Origin: Oscillospiraceae bacterium
Lineage (GTDB): Bacteria > Bacillota > Clostridia > Oscillospirales > Oscillospiraceae
NCBI GenBank assembly: GCA_009784725.1
Contig: WQXS01000006.1
Location: 1-64,000 of the forward strand
Direction of reading: 5' to 3'
DNA length: 64,000 bases
Part shown: positions 18,571 through 27,799 of the stretch, one piece after another
Position numbering within the stretch: position 1 is the stretch's first letter
Layout: each line of letters begins with the position of its first letter
Made by a program: the position numbers and the translations under genes
Notes under the pieces: generated by a model
Database searches by the model: none
What the model saw: the letters and a program-made list of their open reading frames with translations, nothing else
What the model was told of the DNA's origin: nothing

Positions 18571-19478
18571 AGCTGACGCTTGCAAGAAAAAAATCCATTG
18601 TCGGATTAATCTTTGTAATGCCCTTCCTGATTGGTTTTACGTTTTTTATTGCGTACGGGATAATAACCACCGTCCGTATGAGCTTCTCCGATGTAATAGT
18701 TGCAGGGGCAACCTCCGGTGTTGAAATGTCCTGGAACAATTTCGTAAACTATATTAATGCATTTACTGTCCATCCGACATTCCCCGAGGTGCTCGGCACA
18801 TCAATTCTCAACATGATTATTGACGTTCCGCTTATAATCTTCTTCTCGCTCTTTATGGCGCTTTTGATTAATCAGAAATTCCGCGGACGTACAATCGTAC
18901 GTGCAATATTTTTCATGCCTGTTATTTTAGGTGCACCGGCAATTGCAAATGCATTGCTCGCTGCCCGTGCCATGATGGTCGGCGGTGTAAGCCCCGCTTC
19001 ACCCGAGGTTATGGCATCGCTTGGTTCAAACTTGAATGTTGATGTAAACTATTATCTGTATATGCTCAGCGACCTTGCTATTCCGGAAACTCTTATAGGA
19101 TATATTGTTGATGCCGTTCATAGGATTAATAACATTATTATTGCCTCGGGTGTTCAAATAGTGATTTTCCTTGCCGCACTGCAGTCAATTCCGCCGACGG
19201 TTTATGAAGCGGCAAAAATCGAAGGGGCAACCCCATATGAAACCTTCTGGCTTATCACCTTCCCGATGGTTTCACCGCTTATACTTACAAATGTTGTATA
19301 TACAATCATCGACTCATTTACAACAAGCCCCGTTGTTACGCTCTCTTACAGTACAATTTTCTCAGATTACAACTACGGTCTCGGCTCTGTATTCAGCCTT
19401 ATAAGCTCACTTGCCGTATGCCTGATACTTGTAATTGTAGCTCTTATTCTCGGAAAACGGACGTTTTATCAAACGTGA
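18567..19478 (+). CDS. Sugar ABC transporter permease (MalF type), second pair
   Basis: This is a channel subunit of a second carbohydrate importer, with 303 residues. The TTG start is preceded by a near-ideal AAAGGAGGC and overlaps the DUF5696 stop (TTGA), so I accept it. The coupling loop EAAKIEGATPYETFWLITFP is near residue 215. A long periplasm-side style loop follows helix 3. It pairs with the permease at 19511. Confidence 0.92.
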   Translation: MKLTLARKKSIVGLIFVMPFLIGFTFFIAYGIITTVRMSFSDVIVAGATSGVEMSWNNFVNYINAFTVHPTFPEVLGTSILNMIIDVPLIIFFSLFMALLINQKFRGRTIVRAIFFMPVILGAPAIANALLAARAMMVGGVSPASPEVMASLGSNLNVDVNYYLYMLSDLAIPETLIGYIVDAVHRINNIIIASGVQIVIFLAALQSIPPTVYEAAKIEGATPYETFWLITFPMVSPLILTNVVYTIIDSFTTSPVVTLSYSTIFSDYNYGLGSVFSLISSLAVCLILVIVALILGKRTFYQT

Positions 19479-19510
19479 TACCACATTCAAATCAAACGGA
19501 GACATCATAT

Positions 19511-20497
19511 ATGCAATCATTATCAAAAAAATTCAACCAATTAAAAAATGACCCGACCATTTCAAGCAAGCGAGGCAGAGCCGAACGGAAGCTTAAGGAG
19601 TGGGTATTTGCGCTGTTCCGCACTGCTTTGGTACTTGGGATTTCCTATGTCATTTTAAGCCCTCTTATCGGCATTATCGCAAGCTCATTCTTTTCAAATG
19701 AAGATAACTACAACCCGATTGTTTATTTGATTCCGCAGTCCCCTACGCTTGAGCGGTATATTACGTCGATTATGCGGATGGATTATTTTACCGTTCTCGG
19801 CAATATGATGCTTTATGTTGTAGGGCTTACAGTTTTGCAGGTAATTGTATGCTCGATGGCGGGATACGGCTTTGCAAGATTTAACATTCCGTTCAAACGG
19901 GTCCTCTTTGCATGCGTTATAATAACGATAGTTTTACCGTCGCACACTATAATGTATCCCTTGTACACAACGTTTCAGACCTTTAACCCGCTCGGAATCG
20001 TCGGTCTTTTTAACGAAGGCAGCAGCGTAAATCTGCTCGGAACACCATGGCCCGTAATAATCATGACCGCATTAGGTGTTGGACTCCGCTCGGGGCTTTA
20101 TATATTCATTTTCAATCAGTTTTTCAGAGGACTCCCGAAAGAAATCGAAGAAGCCGCACTCATCGACGGAGCAGGCAATATCCGCACATACCTGCAGGTA
20201 ATGATGCCGAATGCAACAGCGGCAATAGTAACCGTAACAATCTTCTCCGTTGTCTGGCAATATAACGACAACTTTCTCGGCAGGCTTTTTAACGTAAGCG
20301 ATGACATCCTGCTCAGCCGCAGAATCGGCTCACTCCAGGCAACAATCGCAAATCTCGACCAAATCCGCGACCCCTCAATCACAACCCTCTACGTCTATGC
20401 AGGCGTTGTACTGATGATACTGCCGCTGCTGCTGATATACATCTTTATGCAAAAACATTTAATCGAAGGAATCGAACGAAGCGGCATTGTTGGATAA
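19511..20497 (+). CDS. Sugar ABC transporter permease (MalG type), second pair
   Basis: This is the partner channel subunit, with 328 residues from the ATG at 19511. The track's 19418 start lies inside the previous gene and adds residues without family character, while CGGAGAC sits just upstream of 19511. The coupling loop EAALIDGAGNIRTYLQVMMP is visible. It is the last membrane component of the second importer. The binding protein at 21696 is its likely partner. Confidence 0.9.
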   Translation: MQSLSKKFNQLKNDPTISSKRGRAERKLKEWVFALFRTALVLGISYVILSPLIGIIASSFFSNEDNYNPIVYLIPQSPTLERYITSIMRMDYFTVLGNMMLYVVGLTVLQVIVCSMAGYGFARFNIPFKRVLFACVIITIVLPSHTIMYPLYTTFQTFNPLGIVGLFNEGSSVNLLGTPWPVIIMTALGVGLRSGLYIFIFNQFFRGLPKEIEEAALIDGAGNIRTYLQVMMPNATAAIVTVTIFSVVWQYNDNFLGRLFNVSDDILLSRRIGSLQATIANLDQIRDPSITTLYVYAGVVLMILPLLLIYIFMQKHLIEGIERSGIVG

Positions 20498-20547
20498 TAA
20501 AAAACATGATATAATTTTATAAATATGTAAACATGAAAGGATGAATA

Positions 20548-21681
20548 ATGAAGATGAAAAAATGGCTTAGCGTAATTGTTTGTTGTTGTATGATGCTGAC
20601 TGTTCTTGCAGCATGCGGTGACGGCAATGGACAAACCGAAACGACTCCGGCCCCTGAACCGACGCCTGAGGTTGCTCCTAATCCTGCGCCTGCACCTTCG
20701 GCAATTTATGTGCTTGACTTCGCAGACGGGAAAACCGATTTTCTTGCGATAAATACCGGAACCCCCGGGACCGACAGAAATTCCGGTATGGTCATCTCAG
20801 ACCTTGACGGCGGGAAAGCATTAAAGCTTACGACTGAGGGTGGACATATACGCCTTGGAATCAATGTGGCTGGATTGCTTGGTGACCGTATACCCGATGT
20901 CAGAAATGTAGTTTTTGATATTTATGCAGATTACCCCGACGGCAACTTCAGCGCTGTATCGGGCAGAATTACCGCAATGAATGACGAGCCTGATACACCC
21001 TTTGCCGAAGAAAAATGGCAAATATATCTTGCATCCGGAAATCCGAAGGAAGCAGTTTTCAAAATAGAAACTGTCGATGGTTTTCTTACTGCAGGACCGA
21101 CCTTTATTGAGTTTTCATGTCTTGTAAACGGACCGGCTGACAGGGGTGAAACACCTGCCGATATTTATATCAAGTCCATCACTTTCTTTGATAATAACAA
21201 CGAGGCAATTGCGCTCAATACAGGAGCCGGATGGGCACATCCCGAGGGTTGGGGTGATTCTGTTGCTCTGAGCAATTGGGAACTTCCGTATCCGCCGCCC
21301 GACGGCAACCCCGGCGGCTGGCAAACATGGTTTACACCGGGAACAGACGACATCTTTGATGATCTTCATATGCCCTGGGAAATTCTTGCCGCTTCATACG
21401 GAATCGTGTTCGAAATGGAGCAGCCTGATAGTTTTGGACTGGTTCTTTTCGGAGAAAATATTAACGGTTGGAGCTCACCCAACTGGAGCAGAGATTATTC
21501 AAGTTACTGGAGTAACGGCAAGCTTACAGTTATGTGGGATGATTACGGTGAAGACCCGTCTTTGATGAACGATACAGACGAGGACGGAACTCTTGGTAAA
21601 ATCGCCATGGGTAACTGGAACGGCGATAATATCAGTTCAGTCTATCTTTTATACGATGCAGAATCCGTAGATATAGAATAG
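20548..21681 (+). CDS. Lipoprotein with beta-sandwich modules, unknown function
   Basis: This is a 377-residue surface lipoprotein. The signal peptide ends in lipobox LAAC, then comes a Pro/Thr-rich linker (about residues 30-55). The rest is rich in Asp, Gly and aromatic residues with two jelly-roll-like stretches, at about 60-215 (LDFADGKTDFLAIN...) and 245-375 (WELPYPPPDGNPGG... and paired Trp). This looks like glycan-binding modules. It lies between the permeases and a sugar-binding lipoprotein in the same direction. I do not recognise a named family. A glycan-binding role is inference from composition and context. Confidence 0.65.
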   Translation: MKMKKWLSVIVCCCMMLTVLAACGDGNGQTETTPAPEPTPEVAPNPAPAPSAIYVLDFADGKTDFLAINTGTPGTDRNSGMVISDLDGGKALKLTTEGGHIRLGINVAGLLGDRIPDVRNVVFDIYADYPDGNFSAVSGRITAMNDEPDTPFAEEKWQIYLASGNPKEAVFKIETVDGFLTAGPTFIEFSCLVNGPADRGETPADIYIKSITFFDNNNEAIALNTGAGWAHPEGWGDSVALSNWELPYPPPDGNPGGWQTWFTPGTDDIFDDLHMPWEILAASYGIVFEMEQPDSFGLVLFGENINGWSSPNWSRDYSSYWSNGKLTVMWDDYGEDPSLMNDTDEDGTLGKIAMGNWNGDNISSVYLLYDAESVDIE

Positions 21682-21695
21682 GGAGGAAAGAATAA

Positions 21696-23174
21696 ATGAA
21701 ACGTTTTATTGCATTATTAATCAGCATTACATTTCTGTTTGTTATGGTCGCTGCCTGCGGTGATAATAATCAAACCGGCGGCGGAGACCCGACCGTGACG
21801 GGACCCGGACCTGCCTTAAGCTTCGGTGACGGTGAAGACGGCGTGGAAGGCGGCCCGCCGACCTTTGTACCTCCCGACTACAGCATGCCCGACAAGGATG
21901 CGGATGTTTACCGCACAACAGCAGACGGAAGAAGACATATTATTATCGGTACATTTTATGATATGTATTACGACTCGACTCATAACGATATTTTTGATAA
22001 CCCGACTGTCACAAATCCGGAGACGGCACAAATGGAGCTTGATACAGTCCGTTATGTCGAGGATAAATACAATGTCTATATAGAGTTTGTAAATATGACA
22101 TGGGACGGAATTATCGAAAATATCCCGATTTCAATTATGAGCGGATTTCCCGATGCCGATGTATATCTCGGTGACACACAATTTATAATACCTGCGATTC
22201 TCAACGGAATGGGAACCTCTCTTGAGGATATGGGAATCCCGTCGAACCACGATGTTTTCGCTCCCCCGGGAGAAAGTATCGTAATGGAAAGCTTTAAAAT
22301 CCCCGGACAGGATAAAACATATATGTTCCGGAGCGCAGGGGTTAACACAGGCATGTATATGCTTGGGTACAACCGTGAAATACTGCAAAGACACGGCCTT
22401 GAAGACCCTCAGGATTTATGGGGCAAGGGTGAATGGACATGGGATGTATTTAAAGATTACTGCCGCACCATAACCGATGTGTCTCAGGATATCTATGGAT
22501 ACAGCGGATACTGGACAAATTTCCTGCAAAGCATGCTGTTTACAAATGACACTGCATTTGCAGGCGGACCCGTCCAAACCCTTGATTCGCCAAAAACTCT
22601 TGAGGTTCTGAATTTCATCCATGAGCTTTATAATGTTGATAAAACAGCCCGTCCCTGGAATCCCGACGACTGGTCAATAAACAACAGCCTTTTTGCCGAA
22701 GGTAAATCGGGCTTTTGGATTTCAGCTTTCTGGATAAACGATGAATTCGGCGGGTTAAATACAACCTTTGATATCGGAATGGTTCCGTTCCCCGTCGGCC
22801 CGCAGGGAAATGCCGAGACCATGGCAACAACAAACATATCCGGAAACTATTATTTCATCCCCCGCTACATAAAGGATGCCGATGAGGTCTTTAATGTTAT
22901 GTATGACCTGGCAAACTGGTTTGACGGCGACCTTGAATACCGCGATGACCTCGGTTGGTTCTTCGACAGTATGATTTCTCAGGCGAATATTGATTATTAC
23001 ATGAAAGTAGCAGGACGCATGGGCTTTGACCTGTTTGACAGCCTGGGCTTCGGACCGTCGTTTGACATGATGATTGAAAATACAACAGGTCCTGCCACAT
23101 ATACACCTGCTCAGTATGTTGAAACATTTAAGCAGGTATATCAGGATGCACTCGACAACTATTTTGGTAATTAG
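21696..23174 (+). CDS. Extracellular solute-binding lipoprotein (sugar type)
   Basis: This is a family-1 binding protein of 492 residues. It has a lipoprotein signal MKRFIALLISITFLFVMVAAC and a Gly/Pro/Asp-rich linker, then the two-lobed binding fold (YMLGYNREILQRHGLEDPQDLW is the typical hinge-region sequence). It most likely feeds the permease pair at 18567-20497. GGGAGG precedes the ATG. The ligand is probably an oligosaccharide released by the neighbouring GH5 enzyme. Confidence 0.88.
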   Translation: MKRFIALLISITFLFVMVAACGDNNQTGGGDPTVTGPGPALSFGDGEDGVEGGPPTFVPPDYSMPDKDADVYRTTADGRRHIIIGTFYDMYYDSTHNDIFDNPTVTNPETAQMELDTVRYVEDKYNVYIEFVNMTWDGIIENIPISIMSGFPDADVYLGDTQFIIPAILNGMGTSLEDMGIPSNHDVFAPPGESIVMESFKIPGQDKTYMFRSAGVNTGMYMLGYNREILQRHGLEDPQDLWGKGEWTWDVFKDYCRTITDVSQDIYGYSGYWTNFLQSMLFTNDTAFAGGPVQTLDSPKTLEVLNFIHELYNVDKTARPWNPDDWSINNSLFAEGKSGFWISAFWINDEFGGLNTTFDIGMVPFPVGPQGNAETMATTNISGNYYFIPRYIKDADEVFNVMYDLANWFDGDLEYRDDLGWFFDSMISQANIDYYMKVAGRMGFDLFDSLGFGPSFDMMIENTTGPATYTPAQYVETFKQVYQDALDNYFGN

Positions 23175-23189
23175 GAGCTAAATTAATTA

Positions 23190-24497
23190 ATGATTAAATT
23201 AGTAGTATTGGTTGTTATAATTACAACTGCAGTAATTGTGCTTATGGCTTGTTCACCTGCGTCAAAAGACGCAGGTGACGAGTCTGATTTTGACCCGGAC
23301 AGCGACCCGGTCCCGGATATAATTATAGACCCGGAACCTGATTCGCCGCCCGACCTTACGCAGCAACAGCCCGAACTGCCGCCTCCACCCGAGGAGTATC
23401 CCGAGCCAACGCTTGCTCCGGTGCAAACTCCAAGTCTTATCATGCCGATGAATGAAGATATAACGGCACTTGAGTTTGCAAAGGATATGGGAGCAGGCTG
23501 GAATCTCGGCAACACCCTCGATGCCGTTCTCGGTGCAAATACTGCAGTATCAGTTGCCATCCAGGAAACTGCATGGGGAAATCCGATAACATCAAGAGAA
23601 ATGGTGGAGCTGCTGAGTGACTCGGGTTTTAATACCCTTCGCATACCGATTACATGGCAGCGCTTTATCGGTCCTCCCCCCGATTATATTATCGACACGG
23701 CAATCATAAACCGTGTGCAGGAGATCGTCGATTGGGCTTTTGAGTTTGATATGTATGTAATTATCAATACTCACCATGAGTCCTGGAATTTCCCGTCGGC
23801 AGACAATAAAGCGGCTGTTCACATCATGACGGCACTTTGGCATCAGGTCGCTTCACATTTTGCCGGATATTCGGAAAAGCTTATATTTGAAAACATGAAT
23901 GAGCCGAGACTTTGGGGAACAGGCTACGAATGGACAGGCGGAACTCCGGAAGCCCGAAGCGTAATAAACGGCTGGAACTTTATATTCATGAATACAGTAA
24001 GAGCAACGGGTTATAACAACGAAAAACGTTTCCTGCTCATACCGACACATGCGGCAAGCGCAGACCCAGCACCAATTGAGGATATGTGGACACCCCGTAA
24101 TGACGAGCGTGTCATGGTTTCCGTACACGCTTACACTCCTTACGAGCTTGTTCTTAACACAAGCAGCAGCCGTAATACCTTCGACCCGAATAACACTGCC
24201 GACACACGAGATATTGACGCACTATTCGAGCGTCTTGACAAACGTTTTATTTCACGCGGAATTGCGGTAGTTATGGGTGAAACCGGAATGCTCAACAAAG
24301 ACGAAAACCACGCAGACCGTGCAAGATGGGCAGACTACTACACTTCAGTCGCCGCAAACCTCGGCATCCCATGCATCTGGTGGGATAACGGCATCCGCTC
24401 CACAACCACCAACGAAGCTTTCGGCCTCATGCACCGTCAAATCCCAATGTGGTACAACCCCGAAATAGTTGATGCTTTTGTGAAAAATCAAGGCTAG
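23190..24497 (+). CDS. GH5 family cellulase-type lipoprotein
   Basis: This is an endo-acting beta-glycanase anchored on the cell surface, with 435 residues. A lipoprotein signal (IVLMAC) and an acidic Pro-rich linker (about residues 25-80) precede the glycoside hydrolase family 5 barrel. Family signatures are GWNLGNTLDA, the NTLRIPITW strand, the proton donor Glu in FENMNEPR, HAYTPYE, and the nucleophile Glu in VMGETGM. Both catalytic Glu residues are in place. It closes the glycan locus and likely cuts beta-glucan into oligosaccharides for the two importers. The exact substrate (cellulose, mixed-linkage glucan or mannan) cannot be decided. Confidence 0.9.
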   Translation: MIKLVVLVVIITTAVIVLMACSPASKDAGDESDFDPDSDPVPDIIIDPEPDSPPDLTQQQPELPPPPEEYPEPTLAPVQTPSLIMPMNEDITALEFAKDMGAGWNLGNTLDAVLGANTAVSVAIQETAWGNPITSREMVELLSDSGFNTLRIPITWQRFIGPPPDYIIDTAIINRVQEIVDWAFEFDMYVIINTHHESWNFPSADNKAAVHIMTALWHQVASHFAGYSEKLIFENMNEPRLWGTGYEWTGGTPEARSVINGWNFIFMNTVRATGYNNEKRFLLIPTHAASADPAPIEDMWTPRNDERVMVSVHAYTPYELVLNTSSSRNTFDPNNTADTRDIDALFERLDKRFISRGIAVVMGETGMLNKDENHADRARWADYYTSVAANLGIPCIWWDNGIRSTTTNEAFGLMHRQIPMWYNPEIVDAFVKNQG

Positions 24498-24500
24498 ATG

Positions 24501-24605
24501 AAGCAGCAGGGATGCTATTCTATACTTTTAGTATCTCAGTCAGTTCCGTGTCGGTTGCCGGAATTCCCTCGATACTAAAAGTATAGAATAGCATCCCTGC
24601 TGCTT
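24501..24605. repeat. Perfect 35-bp inverted repeat with 35-nt loop
   Basis: The arms at 24501-24535 and 24571-24605 are perfectly complementary over 35 bp. The loop contains GTGTCGGTTGCCGGAATTCC. A 28-nt stretch covering the loop end and stem foot (24548-24575) recurs, inverted and identical, inside mtaB at 56820-56847. It lies directly after the GH5 gene and may also act as a transcript end, although no good T-run follows. Confidence 0.85.
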
Positions 24606-24720
24606 TAATAAAAAATATTTTCATAAAAACGCTAAAGTTTTGTAAAATTGTTCCGATAACAGATACAAGGCGTACTATGCAAGGACGCAAAATAATAAAA
24701 TTAATTGGAGGGATCCTAGT

Positions 24721-25314
24721 ATGAAAACCGGAAACGTTGGAGGCACAAATCCGTACGCAAGTTACCAAAAGACTCAAAACACACAAAACGCAGCAAAGAA
24801 AACCCAGGCACCTGCAAACGATTTATTCAAAGCACCTGTAGACACATTCACACCATCGAAGCATGTTAAAGGTGCTGCAGACCCCGGTAAGCTTGACCAG
24901 CTCTGGAGAGATACAGACCATGCAATAGATGCAGTAAGAAAGCTTTTATCTTCTGCTCTTGGCAGAGATGATGCATCCGGACAAGGCTTCTGGGCTCTAA
25001 GATCGGGAAATATTAAACTCAGTGAAGCCGACAGAGCACAAGCACAGCAGCTTATAAGCGAAGACGGTTTCTTTGGCGTAAAGCAAACAACCGACAGACT
25101 CGTCGGATTTGCAAAAGCAATGGTTGGTGAAGGCGCAAGCGAAGCACAAATCGAAAAAATGCGTGCTGCAGTTCAAAAAGGTTTCGATGAAGTCGCAAGA
25201 ATGTTCGGCGGATTCGACAAGCTCCCGCAAGTCACAAAAGACACACATAAAGCAGTAATGCAAGCATTTGACGACTGGAAAGCCGGAGGCTCCGCTGCTG
25301 CCGCAAAAGATTAA
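24721..25314 (+). CDS. Conserved hypothetical protein, DUF5610-like
   Basis: This is a 197-residue soluble protein with no signal peptide and no membrane segment. Residues 1-45 are Asn/Thr/Lys-rich and look disordered. The rest is helical, with the stretch SEDGFFGVKQTTDRLVGFAK near residues 115-135, which resembles the core of DUF5610-type proteins whose role is unknown. The ATG follows GGAGGG by 8 bp. It stands alone between a large inverted repeat and a clear terminator, so it is monocistronic. The family resemblance is from memory and needs a profile search. Confidence 0.6.
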   Translation: MKTGNVGGTNPYASYQKTQNTQNAAKKTQAPANDLFKAPVDTFTPSKHVKGAADPGKLDQLWRDTDHAIDAVRKLLSSALGRDDASGQGFWALRSGNIKLSEADRAQAQQLISEDGFFGVKQTTDRLVGFAKAMVGEGASEAQIEKMRAAVQKGFDEVARMFGGFDKLPQVTKDTHKAVMQAFDDWKAGGSAAAAKD

Positions 25315-25335
25315 TAAATCTAAAACAATAAAAAT

Positions 25336-25368
25336 AAAAAAAGAGCCTCAAGGGGTTCTTTTTTTTGT
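25336..25368 (+). terminator. Intrinsic terminator
   Basis: AAGAGCC and GGTTCTT can pair around a short loop and are followed directly by a run of eight or more T. It ends the 24721 gene. Confidence 0.75.
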
Positions 25369-25434
25369 TCATTTGTTGTATTATACTAAAAGTGCAAATT
25401 TTCAATGAATATGGTAAGGATGAGGGAATAATAA

Positions 25435-26547
25435 ATGGGTAGTTCAATAGACTTCAATAAAATCGGTAAACTCGGCTTCGGTTATATGCGTCTTCCGAAA
25501 AAAGGCGACGGCTTTGATTATGACCAAATTAACAAAATGGCAGATACATTTCTTGAAAACGGAGGCACTTACTTTGATGCAGCTTATGTCTATACAGGCG
25601 CAGAGGAAGCACTTCGTGAAACAGTTGTAAAGCGTCACCCGAGAAACAGCTTCCAAATAGCGACAAAAATACCAATCGGTATGATTAATAAGGACAGACC
25701 GAAAGAACATTTCATTGAAGAATCTTTAAAAAGACTCGGCACCGATTATATAGACTTTTATTTGCTTCACGGGATTAATAAGGGTGCAAGCAAAGAAGCC
25801 GAAGAAAAAGGTGTATGGGATTATCTTAAAGAGCTTAAATCAAAAGGTATAATCCGTCATATCGCCTTTTCATTCCACGGTCACCCCGAAGACCTTAACG
25901 AAATACTCTCAAGGCATCCCGAAACGGAAATGGTTATGCCTCAACTGAATTATGACGATTGGGATAAACCAAAAGTTCAGGCAAAACGTATTTATGAAAT
26001 TTTAAGAGAATACAATACTCCGATAGTCGCAATGGAGCCTCTGCTCGGCGGTAAGCTCGCAAGCACCGATTCTCCGATTGCAGATATATTTAAGGCTGTA
26101 AACCCTGATGCATCCGTTGCATCCTGGGCACTTCGTTTTATCGCAGAGCTTGAGGGAATATTTGTAACCCTCAGTGGTATGAGCACCTATGAGCAGGTAA
26201 CCGACAACATCAAGACATTCTCTGATTTAAAACCGCTCTCAAATGATGAAAAGTCCAAAATACAAGAAGCAGTCAAAGCACTTCGTGCAATGCCCCGCAT
26301 TGAATGCACATCATGCGATTATTGCAAGGACTGCCCCGAAAATATCCCGATTCCGAATTTAATCCATCTTTATAACGACCACCTGATTCACAAAACCACA
26401 ACAAACTTTGAAGGCTCCTACGGCTGGATGACAGGCGGCAGAGGCAAAGCAAAAGACTGCACCTCCTGCGCAGCCTGCGAAAAAATCTGCCCCCAAAACC
26501 TCGAAATTATTGATACCATGAAAAAAGTATCTAAACTATTTGATTAA
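25435..26547 (+). CDS. Aldo/keto reductase with C-terminal ferredoxin domain
   Basis: This is a cytoplasmic NAD(P)H-dependent carbonyl reductase relative, with 370 residues. The barrel has the family's Asp-Tyr-Lys-His set: FDAAYVYTG, IATKI and FYLLHG. The C-terminus carries two Cys clusters (CTSCDYCKDCPENI and CTSCAACEKICPQNL) for 4Fe-4S clusters, as in many clostridial members. These suggest ferredoxin-linked electron transfer. The substrate is unknown. Confidence 0.9.
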   Translation: MGSSIDFNKIGKLGFGYMRLPKKGDGFDYDQINKMADTFLENGGTYFDAAYVYTGAEEALRETVVKRHPRNSFQIATKIPIGMINKDRPKEHFIEESLKRLGTDYIDFYLLHGINKGASKEAEEKGVWDYLKELKSKGIIRHIAFSFHGHPEDLNEILSRHPETEMVMPQLNYDDWDKPKVQAKRIYEILREYNTPIVAMEPLLGGKLASTDSPIADIFKAVNPDASVASWALRFIAELEGIFVTLSGMSTYEQVTDNIKTFSDLKPLSNDEKSKIQEAVKALRAMPRIECTSCDYCKDCPENIPIPNLIHLYNDHLIHKTTTNFEGSYGWMTGGRGKAKDCTSCAACEKICPQNLEIIDTMKKVSKLFD

Positions 26548-26583
26548 AATAGTAAGTCAACGGAAAATTTACGAGGTTCTTAA

Positions 26584-27492
26584 ATGAAAGAGAAAAAACT
26601 CAAAATCCTTGTTGTGGAGGATTCAAAACTCAATCAGGAAGTTCTGCGCAGAATTCTGGCTAAGGACTATAATATAGTTCTCGCACAAGACGGTACAGAA
26701 GCTTTGGAAAAAGTAAAAGTCGAGATTCCGGACCTTATTTTACTCGATATCATCCTTCCGGGAATTGATGGTTTCGATGTTCTTACTGAACTAAAAAAAT
26801 GTGATGAATCACATTTGATACCCGTTATAATTATTTCAGGCAGATCAAACCCTGATGATGAAGTAAAAGGATTAAAACTGGGTGCGGTAGATTATATAAC
26901 AAAACCGTTTCATGAAATTGTAGTTAAAGCAAGAGTAGAAACACAAGTCAGAATCTTAAAGCAAATGCGTATTATCGAAGAGTTTGGTTTTATTGATACA
27001 CTCACGAATATTCCCAACAGACGTCAGTTTGATCAGTACCTTATAAGAGAATGGAATCGTGCAAAGCGTGAAAATATACCCATTAGTATTGTAATGATTG
27101 ATGTTGATCACTTTAAGATGTATAACGACACACATGGACATCAGCAGGGTGACCTTGCGCTTCAAACAGTTGCAGGCACAATAGCCTCATCATTAAAGAG
27201 AAAAACAGACATTGCCGCACGTTGGGGAGGAGAAGAATTCTCCGTATTATTACCAAACACAACACTTGACGGAGCAGTACAGGTTGCCGAGGATATAAGG
27301 AAAAACGTAGAGACTGCGTCAATTCCGTTTCCCGGTGCGGACCTATACCATAACGTCACCATCAGTACGGGTGTTTCGGAAATGTTACCCGACGACAACG
27401 TCAGCATCTCAAACCTCGTACTGCAAGCCGACAAGGCCTTATATAAAGCAAAAGAATTAGGAAGAAACCGAGTTTGCACCCCCGCCGATTAA
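26584..27492 (+). CDS. Response regulator with diguanylate cyclase (REC-GGDEF)
   Basis: This protein makes cyclic di-GMP in response to phosphorylation. Residues 1-125 form a receiver domain (phospho-acceptor Asp in LILLDIILPGIDG, Lys in TKPF). Residues about 135-300 form a GGDEF domain with intact active site RWGGEEF. An RxxD product-inhibition site (RKTD) stands five residues before it. It has 302 residues, no membrane segment and no partner kinase next to it. Signalling to motility or surface behaviour is usual for the family. Confidence 0.93.
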   Translation: MKEKKLKILVVEDSKLNQEVLRRILAKDYNIVLAQDGTEALEKVKVEIPDLILLDIILPGIDGFDVLTELKKCDESHLIPVIIISGRSNPDDEVKGLKLGAVDYITKPFHEIVVKARVETQVRILKQMRIIEEFGFIDTLTNIPNRRQFDQYLIREWNRAKRENIPISIVMIDVDHFKMYNDTHGHQQGDLALQTVAGTIASSLKRKTDIAARWGGEEFSVLLPNTTLDGAVQVAEDIRKNVETASIPFPGADLYHNVTISTGVSEMLPDDNVSISNLVLQADKALYKAKELGRNRVCTPAD

Positions 27493-27509
27493 CCGAAGGA
27501 GATATTTTC

Positions 27510-27662
27510 GTGACAAAGTATGAATATAAATGCATTTGCATTTTGGGCGCAGGCGAAAGAACAACAAGAATCCTAAACGAATACGGCCGTGACGGCTGGG
27601 AACTCATCTGCACATGCTGGATATGGCACTACTTAAAAAGAGAGTTGGTAGACCGTAGCTGA
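27510..27662 (+). CDS. Small DUF4177-like protein
   Basis: This is a 50-residue protein starting at GTG 27510, which follows GAAGGAGAT. The track's start at 27474 lies inside the upstream gene. The sequence KYEYKCICILGAGERTTRIL and the ending GYGRDGWEL-type motif (YGRDGWELI) match the DUF4177 pattern. The function is unknown. It may be co-transcribed with the GGDEF gene. Confidence 0.7.
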   Translation: MTKYEYKCICILGAGERTTRILNEYGRDGWELICTCWIWHYLKRELVDRS

Positions 27663-27734
27663 TAAGCATTTGTACACTCTGCTATATATCTGGTTATTTT
27701 CCATAATCACTCGATTATTAGAATCGTTTTTATA

Positions 27735-27784
27735 TTGCAATAAAAGTCAAGTTGTGATACAATATGTATCACAACTTGACTTTT
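27735..27784 (+). promoter_or_regulatory. Promoter and operator of the Phd/RelE-type operon
   Basis: TTGCAA (27735-27740) and TACAAT (27758-27763) are 17 bp apart. A perfect 20-bp inverted repeat with a 3-bp centre covers 27742-27784 and overlaps the -10 box. Such palindromes are where antitoxin or toxin-antitoxin complexes bind to shut off their own promoter. Confidence 0.8.
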
Positions 27785-27799
27785 AGGGAGGTATTTGCA

